Shown: positions 34,253 through 45,155 of the stretch, in pieces
Layout: every line of letters starts with the position of its first letter
Position numbering within the stretch: position 1 is the stretch's first letter
DNA from: Rosellinia necatrix
Lineage: Eukaryota > Ascomycota > Sordariomycetes > Xylariales > Xylariaceae
Direction: 5' to 3'
DNA: 64,000 nucleotides
Assembly: GCA_021209875.1 (NCBI GenBank)
Contig: JAGYVD010000001.1
Location: forward strand, 6,200,001-6,264,000
The notes under the pieces: generated by a model
Told to the model about the DNA's origin: nothing
Databases searched by the model: none
Seen by the model: the letters and a program-made list of their open reading frames with translations, nothing else
Program-made: the position numbers and the translations under genes

Positions 34253-36530
34253 TTACCGACTCGGACTCCAGCCCCATGCCTCCTTCATTTCCTGCTGACT
34301 ATATAATAAGTCTTAGTGGGTGATTGGGATACTATGGCGTTGATATAACAGCTCCGAGGACACTTACATAGACCGAGTCGGCCATGCATGGTTCTTTTCG
34401 ACTTTGACCAAGAAGCCAAACAGCGCCTGTTGTTCTTGGCGATCTGTGAACCGGTCACCAGCTAACGCGATCCCCATGATAGCAGCTCTGGGCAGATTAG
34501 ACATTAGCATAGGGGCGCATGCTGCGGCTGATAACAATGCGAATACTTACGGGCAGGCTCGGTATGAGTTTCCTGGTGTTTCAGCTATGCCGCATAGAAT
34601 CAAGACGTCGCGTTTGATTTCATGCTGGTATTTGATCTGTGTTAGCCCTTCCTGCCCACAACAAGGCTGAAGTCTCCTTGGGCTTATGACTACTTACGTT
34701 GATGGACTGTAACGTAGCCATGTAGCTACTCCCCATGCGTGGGAACCTGGGATTGTGCGCGATGAGTAGCATACGGGCCAAATGGTAACAATGCCACGCT
34801 GCCATGGCGCAGTCGCTAAGAAACACTATCTCCGGGAATACTTTGTCGCCTTCGGCTAGTCGAGTGAATAGAGGCTCAAAAGGCTCTGGCTTGGAGGCTG
34901 CCCAAGCTGCCAAGTAACCTATCAGACTATCGTACTTCTGCACAGTGTACGAATCACTCTCTTTGGAGCCGAAGCAGAATCCAAGTACGTCAACTAAATG
35001 TAAGGTTATTCTTCCCATCCATACTTCGTCTTTTGCATCCTCCAGAGAGAGATCGATGTTGCACTTGTCGAGGCGCAGAGTAGTAGGCCGCTCGTGTAGG
35101 ATGGACAAATAAATTTCTTGTCGAATAGCCGCCCAAAACGCTGCTTGGTGTAGTCCACCGGGTAGGAGAAATTCGGATTGAGCCTCCAATATATTGCGTA
35201 TCTCGGCTGATTTACACTGATAACTTTTTGCACCAATCGTAGCTAAAAGAGAAGAGTGATTAGCTCCGTAAACAGATCCAATTCACTACATTTGGCGGTG
35301 AAGTACGCCTGAGGGTGCGAACTCAGCCATTTGTCATTTCCCGTATTACTGCCTTCAAGAGGATCGTTGGACTTAGGGAGGCAGGAAAACAATTTGTGTA
35401 TAGGGTGGCTTACTTTCAATTACATCAATAAACCGCAGGAGCACTATGGTTGCTAGCACGCACCCATCTAACATACGGTGGTTAGTAGTCAGCGCTCTTT
35501 CGAGACACCTTACACACCACGCTCTCTCTTCTGTGCTAACAGGAGGTGATTGGTGGTAATAAAAGCATTCTCGATGCTTAGTCGCTACGATAGAGATGAT
35601 GTTCATCAACTCGGGGCGTAATCCAGCGGCTTCGGGGACACTCCTTGCGAAGTTCAGCTCTCTATCGTAAAGATCGAAGATAGGGGCGACCTGGTCGATA
35701 TAATACCGCATTAACTCGGCTTCGCCAAGATCCTTTAATGGGAAAATGGATGCCTGTGTCAGGAAGGGTTCACATATACTGAGGCACATAGTGTGAGAGG
35801 GGTGTGTCTCACGAGTAAAGGAGCTCCCATGAGGGTGAGGGTCTACCCCAAGAGACACGTGCGAGTCGAACTCGGCTCCGGACGACCGCTGCCAGACACT
35901 GTACACAATTTCGGGCGAAGAGGCATATCGGTCTAGTAGTGGTGTGATGTGGTCACTTTGCTCGGGGTATGAGGACGATTGCGAGAATGCCTCCGCCTCA
36001 TCAGCACCTTGTTCATGATCGAGGCCATTCAGAATATCCGCAACCAAGTTTTGGGCTGATGGGGATGGGAGAAAGCCCGAGATCGTGTCCTGTCCATGGC
36101 TCGGCAATATCTGGATGGGGCTCAAAGGTTTGTTGAATTCCCTATCGAAATCGGACCCCCCCTCTGCGTGGTTCGCTGTAGTTTCAACAGTCTCATCAAT
36201 GAATGCGAGTCTTTTGCCAGCGACTATACACCATTGCTGTTCGGTTGGAAATTCAAATTCACGCTCATCTATACTATGAAAAGTGTGAGTGAAGGCAACG
36301 AGACCCCGAGTGGGTTATATAACAAGTTGGGCAACCCACCCTGAGCCACAACTATAGCGGAAGCGCCAATTGGTGGGCCGGACACAACTGATGCCCTTCT
36401 TGGCACAGTAGCCACATGGCTTGCCACGGTCGCCTACCGCGAGAGATATCGTACGGGTCAGCCTAACTGGGATAACGGCATGCAGGGACTTGTCCGTATG
36501 GCCGTGACCTTACATTTAATATGCCTGCGC
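34253..36530 (-). CDS. Zn2Cys6 fungal transcription factor (TF2), first exon unresolved
   Basis: Phase-consistent exons: one ending at 36514 (start unclear), 36353-36433, 35414-36268, 34698-35242, 34551-34636, 34368-34487 and 34253-34298. Joining the first two rebuilds half of a binuclear zinc cluster, KCDRGKPCGYC then AKKGISC (C-x5-C-x2-C-x6-C); the first Cys pair should lie further upstream, and no clean exon was found. The rest is a fungal transcription-factor domain: EFEFPTEQQWC, ELMNIISIVATKH, CVLATIVLLRFID, LHQAAFWAAIRQEIYL, AAWHCYHLARMLLIAHNP, ending WPTRSIQQEMKEAWGW. An optional extra exon at about 35290-35370 is possible. This is a nuclear DNA-binding regulator of the ARCA-like group, like its convergent neighbour TF1, but the two are not close copies. 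Targets unknown; adjacent catabolic genes are candidates. Confidence 0.8.
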
Positions 36531-37632
36531 GTGGAGATACGAGAGAGGCCAAATGTTAGCAGGGGTTCATCCCTTCAGGCAGCGTTGGCAACAAAGGGCC
36601 TAAGGGGGGGAAGGGGGATATTTATGATAGGTGTATGAATGTGTACGATAAGTGTAATAAGTGTGATAAGTATGATAAGTGTGATCGGTGTGATAGGCGT
36701 GAGAAGTGTGATGTGTGCACGACAACGAGATCGGGGACTTGCCTTTCACGACAGGTCTGGGGGTGGAGCGGAGGGTCAACGGTCAACCGGGATGCCTAGC
36801 AAGGAATAAAAGGGGACCTCGCTTACCTCGCAGCCTCGCAACCGGTTCTTCCCGCCCGTCGCGGACATGAGGTCTCATGGGGATATCGGAAGCCCGGCCG
36901 TAACAGGAGATTTATTTGATGAGAAGGGTAGGGAAAAGGCGACCGTTGTTCTTGCCATCGCACCTTTTATCCTATTTGGTCAGATGTGGGGGAACGCATG
37001 AGTGCTCGGACGGCTTCCCCGATGTGGGGAAATGCGGGGTCCTTCATGAGGGGATCTGGGGTTGGTGGGTCTGCCATGCTTTGGTGGTACCGGTGACTTT
37101 TTACCATGTTTATCAAGACAAGCTGTAGCACGTAACTTGACTAGGTTAGGTTGACGGTTAGCGCCGTCCTGCCTACCTGTTTAGATACATACAGCCACCT
37201 GCATACGCCGACATCTGCTGTCTTGGGAAAACATTTCCTAGTTCGGCACGTTTGGAAAGTTCGATACGCTCCTCCTAGACTCCTATCAATATTTGTGTAA
37301 TGTTGTTAATCGCTGCTTTATCTACCAACCCACCATCTCACCCACGCCTTCTTGACTACACAGCTTGATAGAGAGAAAGCATCGACTAGTGCGGCAAGAA
37401 AAGAGGTCTTATGACTCCTCAAACAGAGCAGTTACGTAGTAAATCTAAAGCCCAAGAGTTTTGAGATGGGGGTAGTACGTAGTTACAAACGAGTTCCTAA
37501 AGTCGCTGTGCTAAATGGCACGTATATATTTGGACGAGGAGCTGCCTCCGTTCCGTTGCCATTCTATGTCAAGGCTTTTCATCTGTCTCCCCTTGCCCAA
37601 AGACCAGATATCGAGAGGTCAAGCTCTGCAAA
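36531..37632. other. Divergent spacer, TF2/P450
   Basis: Contains the 9-bp minisatellite (36622-36713) and short frames without domains (36916-37128, 37466-37742). The missing TF2 first exon may be here. It carries the P450 promoter. Confidence 0.45.
36622..36713. repeat. 9-bp minisatellite (AGTGTGATA)n
   Basis: About ten imperfect head-to-tail units of consensus AGTGTGATA; clearest copies at 36651-36713. Located just upstream of the TF2 zinc-cluster exon. Confidence 0.85.
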
Positions 37633-39386
37633 ATGGCTTCGTTGCTGGGAGTGCCGTCGTATGCGGCGGTCCTAGCCATCTTCGCCCTCACATACTTCTT
37701 CGTATACCCGGTTATAGTCTATTTCAAGGACAGCAAGGGTAAGCTATGGACTGGGTTCATGGAGTTGCCTTTGCCATCAGGGGATATTGGTGCTGACTGT
37801 CTTTCTCACAGGCCTACGGAAGTTCCCTAATATGAGCCTATTCTCGGGCATGTCAAATGTCCCCTTCATGATCTTAGCACACGGAGGTGCCCGATCAGAG
37901 TATCTAGCGAAACTACACAAGGAACAACCTATTCTACGTACCGGCCCGAACACTCTATCGTTTGGAAGCGTCCTTGCCATCAAGGATATATATGGTCATG
38001 GAACACCGTGCCTAAAGGATGAGTCTTACTTCATTACTGCCGGTTCGCATTACCACCTTGCCGATGTCATCGACAGGGCGGATCATGCACGGAAGCGCAG
38101 AGTTTTATCTGCCGCATACGCAATCAAAAACCTACAGGAATGGGAGTTCAAGGTGGCCGACAAGGTACAGAGATTGTTCAAGAAGTTCGATTCGTGCTGT
38201 ACCGATCCCCTTCCCAGGGGCCAACTCTACCCGGATCCCAAGGATGTCAACATTGACTACCGCCAATGGACTAACTACTTCACTCTTGATGCCATCACCG
38301 ACATCGGTTTGTCCGAGAGCCTAGGGCTTCTTGACAGAGGAAATGACACAGTCACTGGCCAAAGGCCGGATGGTACGACATTCGAGACGGAGATTCGAGG
38401 GGCTCTGTATCCAACGGCACGAAAGCAATCGCTTCTGGTATGGAGTTACCAATATTATAAGCTTTTAGATAAGCTTTCCAACATCATCCCTTTCTATCGG
38501 CGCATGTCGCGGTCCGCAGTGCACTGGGAGGCCATTGTCACGCATTGTGCCAGCCGAAGGCTGCAGCGCTACAAAGCGGGTGAGAAGAACGACGATTTCT
38601 TCCAATCACTGATGGAAAGCAAGAAAGGCGAGCTCAACAACTTGGAATGGGGTGAAGTTGTGGCCGAAGTCAACATTATGATGAACGCAGGCAGCGTCAC
38701 GACGGCTATCGCGCTTACCAACGTGCTCTATGAGCTACTGAAACACCCTCAAGCGCTGGCCCGGCTCCGTGAAGAGGTCGACACCGTCCTGGACCCTAGC
38801 GAGATCATCGCACCGTACAGTAAGGTCAAAAACCTGCCTTACCTTCGTGCGTGCCTTGATGAATCACTGCGCTTACAGCCTCCAACACCGCATGGCCTAC
38901 CGTGAGTGTTTTTGAACCTCGCTTATTAGTATCCCACAAGAAAGAAGCCGGAAGTCTATATTTAGGCCCCTATTATCTTGTATACAATGCCTATTTATTC
39001 AAGTACTGACTAAAAAATTCCGCAGGCGGACAACCCCAGCCGAAGGTTTACGGATCATGGGAGAATACGTACCCGGAAACACAACGGTCAGTATTTCGGC
39101 GCTGGTGGCCCACCGCGACGAATCGGCATTTCCAGACGCATACAAGTTCATTCCGGAGCGATGGCTTGGCGAGAAGGGCAAGTCGTTGCAGAGCTCGTTT
39201 ATCACATTTTCGACTGGAGGTCGCGGCTGCATCGGCCGGAACATCACGTACTTAGAACAAGCCGTCCTCATGGCATCGATTGTCCACCGATATGAGTTTG
39301 CCATGCCAAAAGGCTTTAAGCTTCAGCGATTGGAGACAATGAATCACATCCTGGGCGAGATGCCAGTAAAGATATGGAGGCGGTAA
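37633..39386 (+). CDS. Cytochrome P450 monooxygenase
   Basis: Three exons (37633-37738, 37812-38901, 39026-39386) in phase give 518 residues, normal for a microsomal fungal P450. An N-terminal membrane anchor spans about 8-30. The I-helix reads NAGSVTTA, the K-helix ExxR is ESLRL, PERW follows, and the haem loop FSTGGRGCIGRN has the ligand Cys at about 467. P450s use NADPH-P450 reductase to hydroxylate or otherwise oxidise lipophilic substrates at the ER. HARKRRVLSAAY is the usual C-helix region. No backbone enzyme (PKS, NRPS, terpene cyclase) is visible nearby, so it is not evidently part of a classical secondary-metabolite cluster; a xenobiotic role is equally possible. The start is the first ATG preceding the anchor. 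Confidence 0.93.
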
Positions 39387-40310
39387 AATATAAATCCAGC
39401 ATGAGGTTCGTTGGTTGTTTGAGTATCGAAATGGCCCATTTTTAGCGAGTATATGATTGAACACGTGCTTATGGAGGTTGGCGCGGAAAACTGGATGAGA
39501 ACGGAATGATATGAGGGAGAGCAATCTTGGCTAACTGCGCTTCATACCTACCTAAATTTGGAAAATGTTATCGTACTATGTCACTGATACATAAATGAAG
39601 TAAGGATAGTAGCGCGTAAGGGGGCAAATGTGATAGCGAGTGTGAGAGCCAATTACTTATTTCATAGGCATATGCAATAACATGGGTCGTTTCTGGGACT
39701 ATCAGTAGTTGGAACTATGACAAAAAAAAAATCAATATTAAAGGGAGATCTATTTACATCACTTACGTGGCTCATGTGCCTATTTCATCAAGAAGAAATG
39801 CACCTACTTGAGGAATAAATTATTAAACCCATAGGGAAGCTACATAGAATGGGGTCGCGGGTAAGACAGACACACAAAAGATCTGGCCATTGTCGCTTCA
39901 GAGGGTGGTTAGGATAAACTGTACAAGATCCCATGTCGTGTGAGTGGTAAGGGCTTTTGAGGCAGCTGCAGTGAGTGGCACTGCTCGCGGGTTCCGACGA
40001 GAGAGCAGGGCGACTGTCCTCCTTCCATGCCCGCGGGCTTTGCGTGCAAGCACGATGAGACCCTATTGCCGCTGTACAATGTTGGGGGGTGGGGGGGGGG
40101 TGGTTGAGGATGTGTGAATCTGCTCTCATCCCCATTGCCTCTTCATTCTCGTCATGCTTTTCACGCACTGCCAAATATCGCACTCTGCAAACTATCTGTA
40201 GTCGACACTTACCCATCAACTGACGCGGCCTACGCTAACCTACCTTACGGAATAAGCGAAAGCACCGCTTGGGTCTATCTATCTATTTACAATACCATCC
40301 AGTCGACCAT
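39387..40310. other. Intergenic region
   Basis: P450 3' region and the promoter side of the next gene. G-run at about 40083-40100. No gene recognised. Confidence 0.5.
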
Positions 40311-40936
40311 ATGCCGTCTTCCAAGATGCTGTGGTCCGTCCTGACCCGTCGCCAAGCCCATCAACCCCTCGCCGGCACGGCCACAGGTTCGTGTCCACCG
40401 GGTCCCGCGCAAGTGAGCCCGCAGACGGCTAATCGCGTCCCTACACCTCACAGACGGCGCCGATGACACCTTTGTACCGGCGGCAGAGCACCCGGACATC
40501 ATGTAGTACGATGCCGAAAAAGATGGTAAGCAAAAAAAAAAAAAAAATCCCGAGACGGGCGAGATGGGAACCCCTTCCCCCACTCCCCCTATCCCTCAAT
40601 AACACGACACATATGACTAACGATGGCTATGGGAAATCCCCCCTCCCGCCCGGCCCCCCCCCCCCTTTACCGACAGCCGACCTAGTGCCCGGCTACACGC
40701 GGCAGTACCTGCGGGGCCTCTCGATGGCGGTCAACACGCGCGTCAAGGCGCTCGACGACGCCGTCGCCTACTTCCCGCCGGCGCTGGCGCGGACCGGGCG
40801 CCTGCGCGGGTGGCTGGTGGCCGCGCTGGCCGCGCTGGGCCTGCTCTGGCTCGCCGCCTCCGTCGTCGTCCTCGTCGCCATCTACAGGGACGACCGTGCC
40901 GGTGCCGGTGCCGGCGCTGCGTCGTCGCGGTATTGA
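40311..40936 (+). pseudogene. Small single-pass membrane protein gene with in-frame TAG
   Basis: A three-exon model (40311-40386, 40454-40525, 40677-40936) has perfect phases and a branch-site-like CTAAC before the last acceptor. It encodes about 135 residues, with PGYTRQYLRG and one strong membrane span (WLVAALAALGLLWLAASVVVLVAIY) near the C-terminus followed by a short tail. Exon 2, however, contains TAG at 40504-40506, between HPDIM and YDAEKD. A single C-to-T change (CAG to TAG) would explain it. Alternatives: translation from an ATG inside intron 2 (40616), whose frame is open into exon 3, or an unspliced start at 40463. I do not recognise the family. Called a pseudogene because the best gene model is interrupted. 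Confidence 0.5.
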
Positions 40937-41913
40937 ATGAATCGGGGCCTCGCCGGGTCTATTCGTTCGTTTGTTCATTCATTCATTCATTCATTCAGTC
41001 AGTCAGTCAGTCAGTCGTTTCTTGCTCAGAGTTGGGGGGGCGGGGGCAGTGGTGCATGTTTGTATGTGTGTGTATGTGTGCTCGACATCCCGCATCGCAA
41101 ACTTGGGCAGGGGGGAAGGAAATGGATGGTGCCGGATCGGTTAGCCCCGTTAAAATCTGTTGCTGTTGTTGTTATTGCACGGAGACAGAAAGGGGGGGGG
41201 AATGGATGACTAGCAGTAGTCTTTAGTACTGTATTGGTATAGGCTTTCCTTACAATCCATATCGTCAACCTTTTCCCACAAGTCAAGTTGGGTAACTTGT
41301 TACTGCATTTCCTTGTGAGTTTCTGTCATCGCTAGGCATAAATTGTCAATCGGTCCCATTCCTGAGGCGGCATGAATTTCCTGAGAGGCCAGCATCATGT
41401 ATAATACGTGATTGGCTAGAGCTGCACTGGCCGCTGAGGATCCAGGATAGGCTTAGTGCGGCGAGCTGGGCCGTCAAAGGAATCAAACGAATGCGAGTCG
41501 GATTGATTTTGAACCGTCAAGGGTACGTAGGCACGGGGAGACTTTCGCCGAGGACATGCTCACGGAAGGACTCGTTCAGTAGAGAAACGAACGTGCCTAG
41601 ACTGTACCTCCCTTACGGTATTCCTTTGCTGGGTTCTAAATTTAACGGTTATTGGGATGTTTCCGCCAGGCGGTGGAAGGGAATATATAATGTAGGCCTC
41701 CAGATGTTAGAGAAATATGCAAGTCCTCTCGTGTCTCCTTCGTGTTAGAGCTTGTTCATGTCGTGACCTAAGGGGCTCTTATTTGAAAACCATAACTTCG
41801 AAATATTGTTTCTCCCTTTCATCTGCCTCAACATCGACACCAACTCTTGAAGAGACACTGCCACTCTCAGCCCATCACCCCTTCAGAAAAACGAGAGAAC
41901 CACAATAGCCAAG
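40937..41913. other. Intergenic with tetranucleotide repeats
   Basis: (CATT)n then (CAGT)n at about 40973-41016, just after the preceding stop; G-runs near 41034 and 41193. Promoter and leader of the next small gene at the right end. No other gene recognised. Confidence 0.5.
40973..41016. repeat. (CATT)n(CAGT)n microsatellite
   Basis: Six ATTC units followed by about five AGTC units, a compound tetranucleotide repeat. Confidence 0.9.
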
Positions 41914-42348
41914 ATGTGCGGCAAGGGAAATCGCACCGGCGCTAGGGCGGATAACCGCCTTATCAGCCCTCTCCCGTACGACTCTGCGACACATGGCCAA
42001 CAGTCCGCGCCAGAAGCGGATAGCCTTGTGTGTCATCCCCCGCATGCCGCGTCCCGGAAGCGATGCTGCCGTCGTCCGTGCCGCGGCGGCCTGGCCGCGC
42101 TTCTCTTTCGTGAGGCCAAAGGGCACCGGGCTCGGGGCGCGGTCGACGAGAAGGGCGGCGTTGAGAATTGGAATACACCTGTGACGACGCCTCAGCGAGT
42201 GGGGGACGGGCAGGAATATAATGAAAAAAAGGAAGAAGGAATGAAGAAACATGAGGATAATGCTCATGAAGGAACGGTGCCCTATGATGAGGGCACTGGA
42301 GAAGCGGAGGGGCTGCCTAGCTATGAAGATGTTATGAAGAGGAACTGA
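41914..42348 (+). CDS. Small hypothetical protein with C-terminal PY-like motif
   Basis: Intronless, 144 residues, start ATG in a purine context (AAGATG) after a pyrimidine-rich leader. It begins MCGKGNRTG, has a Cys/Arg patch RKRCCRRPCRGGLAALLF in the middle, a charged Lys/Glu-rich second half and the tail LPSYEDVMKRN. LPxY/PPxY motifs bind WW domains of Rsp5/Nedd4 ubiquitin ligases, and the Cys/Arg/hydrophobic patch could be palmitoylated and membrane-tethered; both are inference. No membrane span or signal peptide. I do not recognise a named family. The unbroken frame, distinct tail and clean start favour a real gene, though the overlapping antisense frame of 164 codons is a caution. Confidence 0.55.
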   Translation: MCGKGNRTGARADNRLISPLPYDSATHGQQSAPEADSLVCHPPHAASRKRCCRRPCRGGLAALLFREAKGHRARGAVDEKGGVENWNTPVTTPQRVGDGQEYNEKKEEGMKKHEDNAHEGTVPYDEGTGEAEGLPSYEDVMKRN

Positions 42349-42847
42349 ACCAGCATGTGTGCATGTCATGGGAGGCGTTTAGCGAACATGTTGGGGCACG
42401 GGGAAGTCGATTACTGAGCGGATTTGCTTGAACTTTGAATTCATCTCATACTGGACTTTCTGTCTCTTGATATCACGAACTATGGGTTGGAACTGTATAC
42501 CGACCATTACGGCCCAGGCGGATTGTTGTCATTCCCGTATCGGTGTACCGTATCTGGTCTCACGTGAATTCCTTCCAGTGTCGGTTGTATTTTAACCAGC
42601 TTGCATGGGCATCCAGTTGATTCGGGTCTCGGTGGCCGGAATGCTTGGCCACGAATGTGTCTCTTACGAGGCGAAGAGCGGAGTTTTGGGGCATTGATAT
42701 ATTTATTATTTTCCTCCGGGCGTCGCCGTTGCGCTCAGAAAATTCTTTCCGTCCTGGCTACGTGAGAAACCCGCAATGCAATGCGAAAAACAACCGGCAG
42801 ACCACCAGATAACACCAGTACCGTAACCACCAAGGCGTCCATCGCCT
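42349..42847. other. Convergent spacer
   Basis: Between the small hypothetical gene and the 3' end of RPL21. Nothing recognised. Confidence 0.5.
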
Positions 42848-43711
42848 TTAGATAGTTGTTTCATATGCGAGAGGCACAATAGTCTCTGGGTGGTTGTCCT
42901 TCATTGACACCGTCCGTGCATCACGGGGCATCGCGGGCTGCCTCTTGATCTGAACGGTGATGCCCTTCTCCTTGGCCTCCTTCTTGGCCGCAGCGTTGGC
43001 CTTGACGCGCTTCAGGAAGTCCTCTCGCGATCGGGAGTGGGAGACGTGTTCGATGCGAAGGTTGACGCGCTTCTCGAGGAAGCGGTTGCCGACTTGCTTG
43101 TATACGATAACACCGACGGCGGACTTTGTCACGTTGTAGATGACGCCGGTCTAGAAGCGTCAGCTTTTCCACACTCGGCCTCATGTCTGCATCTCACATA
43201 CCTTGCCATGGTAGACCTTGTGTGGCATACTACATGGAGTTAGCCGAGATGTTGGTGCACATGTACGCTCTCGCCAGCTCAAGCAAGCTGTCCTGGTCGA
43301 TTGCGTGGGATTCATAGGTCTGCTCACCCCTTCTGGACGGCACCGTTCGCTTTTATGTCTACAATATCGCCGACCCTGGTTTCGCGTAAGTCTTCGTTTG
43401 TGGCCTCGAGACGTGGATCGAAGCATACTTGTACTTCTGGAGGTATGTGGACAGGCGAATAAAACCCTTCTGACGGAAAGAACGGCTGAACGCATAGCGA
43501 GTACCGCTACGAAGACCTGAAAGCCGCTGTCAGCCAAGAAGGCGTGTTCGGGAGCAATGGGGGATCGAGATTGACGAGGTTGGCGAGGTTGGCGTTACCG
43601 CCATTCTGCGTCCAACCAGCAGGGCCTCGCTATCCATCCAACATGGAGATAGAGCGAGAGAGGTTTGGGGAATCATTGAGGAATCATTGACGTACCGGCT
43701 GGATGACCCAT
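42848..43711 (-). CDS. RPL21: 60S ribosomal protein eL21
   Basis: Five exons: 43696-43711 (16 nt), 43429-43516, 43328-43375 (48 nt), 43202-43229 (28 nt) and 42848-43150, giving 160 residues, the normal eL21 length. The joined protein starts MGHPAGLRSGTRYAFSR, continues STYLQKYKVGDIVDIK, MPHKVYHGKTG, then RVNLRIEHVSHSRSR and ends in the family manner. All four junctions restore conserved eL21 residues exactly, so the micro-exons are well supported. eL21 is a component of the large cytosolic subunit. The gene is divergent from RPS9, sharing a 445-bp intergenic region that probably serves as a bidirectional promoter. Introns clustered near the start codon are typical of fungal ribosomal protein genes. 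Confidence 0.97.
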
Positions 43712-44156
43712 TGTGACGGCGTTGATGTGTGTTGGGGATTGTCGGTTGAGTAGAACTCTGAGTTGAGGTTGACGGGCTTTGCGATACTGACACAAATTAT
43801 GCGGGGCATTCTTAGGACTGCACTCTCAAGGTTTAGCTTATCTACTTGCATTCTTTGCACACGCAGCGTGTTGTGTGTGCCGGGTGCAACAGCCCGGCGA
43901 GCAGCCGACGGCACCGCAATCAACCGGCCTACACCTGCTACACTGCAGCTGGATCCAGCCGGCTCCTCAATCGCTTAAGCGAGGCCCCACATATCTCGTC
44001 TAGGCCTAGCTCCATCTTTGCCCTATTCCACACAATCAACCTGCCCTCTTTACCGAATCCTCCCTCGCGAACTTTTTCTCCAACTTCCGACAACCTCATT
44101 CCTTTCCGCCCAACGCCGTCGCCAACAACCCCCACGACAACTGAGGCATCGCAGCT
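43712..44156. promoter_or_regulatory. Shared divergent promoter region, RPL21/RPS9
   Basis: 445 bp between the two divergent ribosomal-protein ATGs. It includes a pyrimidine-rich stretch (about 44018-44110) in front of RPS9, as is common for highly expressed fungal genes, and a GC-rich core at about 43880-43990. Exact transcription starts cannot be read from sequence. Confidence 0.6.
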
Positions 44157-44918
44157 ATGGCGCCCTTGTCCTACTCCAAGACCGCGAAGGTCCCCCGTCG
44201 TCCCTTCGAGGCCGCCCGACTGTCAGTAATCACCGGCCACTGAGCAAGAGCTTGTTCTCTGCTTACGTCGAATGTGAGCTAGAAAAACTGACACGGTTCG
44301 TACAATAGTGACTCTGAGTTGAAGCTCGTTGGAGAGTACGGTCTGCGCAACAAGCGTGAGGTGTGGCGTGTCCAGCTCACCCTCTCCAAGATTCGTCGTG
44401 CTGCCCGGTATGCGCCTTGTCCTTCTTGTCATGTTTTATCTGCGTTGAGCTTTTCAACAGAGGGAGGGAGAACTAGAGAACAAAGTCGCTAACCGGGCCA
44501 TGTTTACAGTCAGCTTCTTACCCTCGACGAGAAAGATCCCAAGCGTCTATTCGAAGGCAATGCCCTCATTCGCCGTCTCGTGCGCATCGGTGTGCTCGAC
44601 GAGTCCCGCATGAAGCTCGATTACGTCCTGGCCCTCAAGGTCGAAGATTTCATGGAGCGCCGCCTCCAGACCTGCGTCTACAAACTCGGCCTTGCCAAGT
44701 CCATCCACCACGCTCGTGTCCTCATCCGCCAGCGCCACATCCGTGTTGGCAAGCAGATTGTCAATGTCCCGTCTTTCATCGTCCGTCTCGACTCCCAGAA
44801 GCACATTGACTTCGCCCTGACCTCAGCCTTTGGCGGTGGCCGTCCCGGCCGTGTGCGAAGAAAGAAGGCCAAGGCTGCCGAGAAGAAGGATGATGACGAG
44901 GAGGAGGAAGAGGAATAA
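44157..44918 (+). CDS. RPS9: 40S ribosomal protein uS4 (S9)
   Basis: Three exons (44157-44221, 44309-44407, 44510-44918) give 190 residues. The protein begins [18 protein letters not shown], continues [19 protein letters not shown] and [19 protein letters not shown], and contains the S4 RNA-binding domain with [19 protein letters not shown] and [11 protein letters not shown]; the tail is acidic (poly-Glu). Each intron junction falls at a phase that restores conserved residues. uS4 nucleates 18S rRNA folding in the small-subunit body and contributes to decoding accuracy. Two phase-2 introns lie in the first third of the gene. Length and motifs match the family. Confidence 0.97.
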
Positions 44919-45155
44919 ATGTATCGCCCTAGACTTTGTTCAATTGGGTCGCTTGGGACACGGAAAAGTGTTGATATTATGGGTATATATGCCCATTCAG
45001 AGCTCAGGCGTTAGGCCCCAGGGAACCGGAATGCATGAAATATTTCATGAATGATACCACGAGTGCGCCAATTGATGATTTTACCAGTGACGAACTGCTG
45101 CGTGTTTTGTTTGATTTTTCTCGCTCTTGGTGTTCAATGATCTCGCTATTGCTTT

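Noticed and set aside
36156..36162. C7 run suspected as a third homopolymer frameshift, in TF2
   Set aside because: Counting bases shows seven keeps the frame (AEGGSDFDREF); my first reading miscounted.
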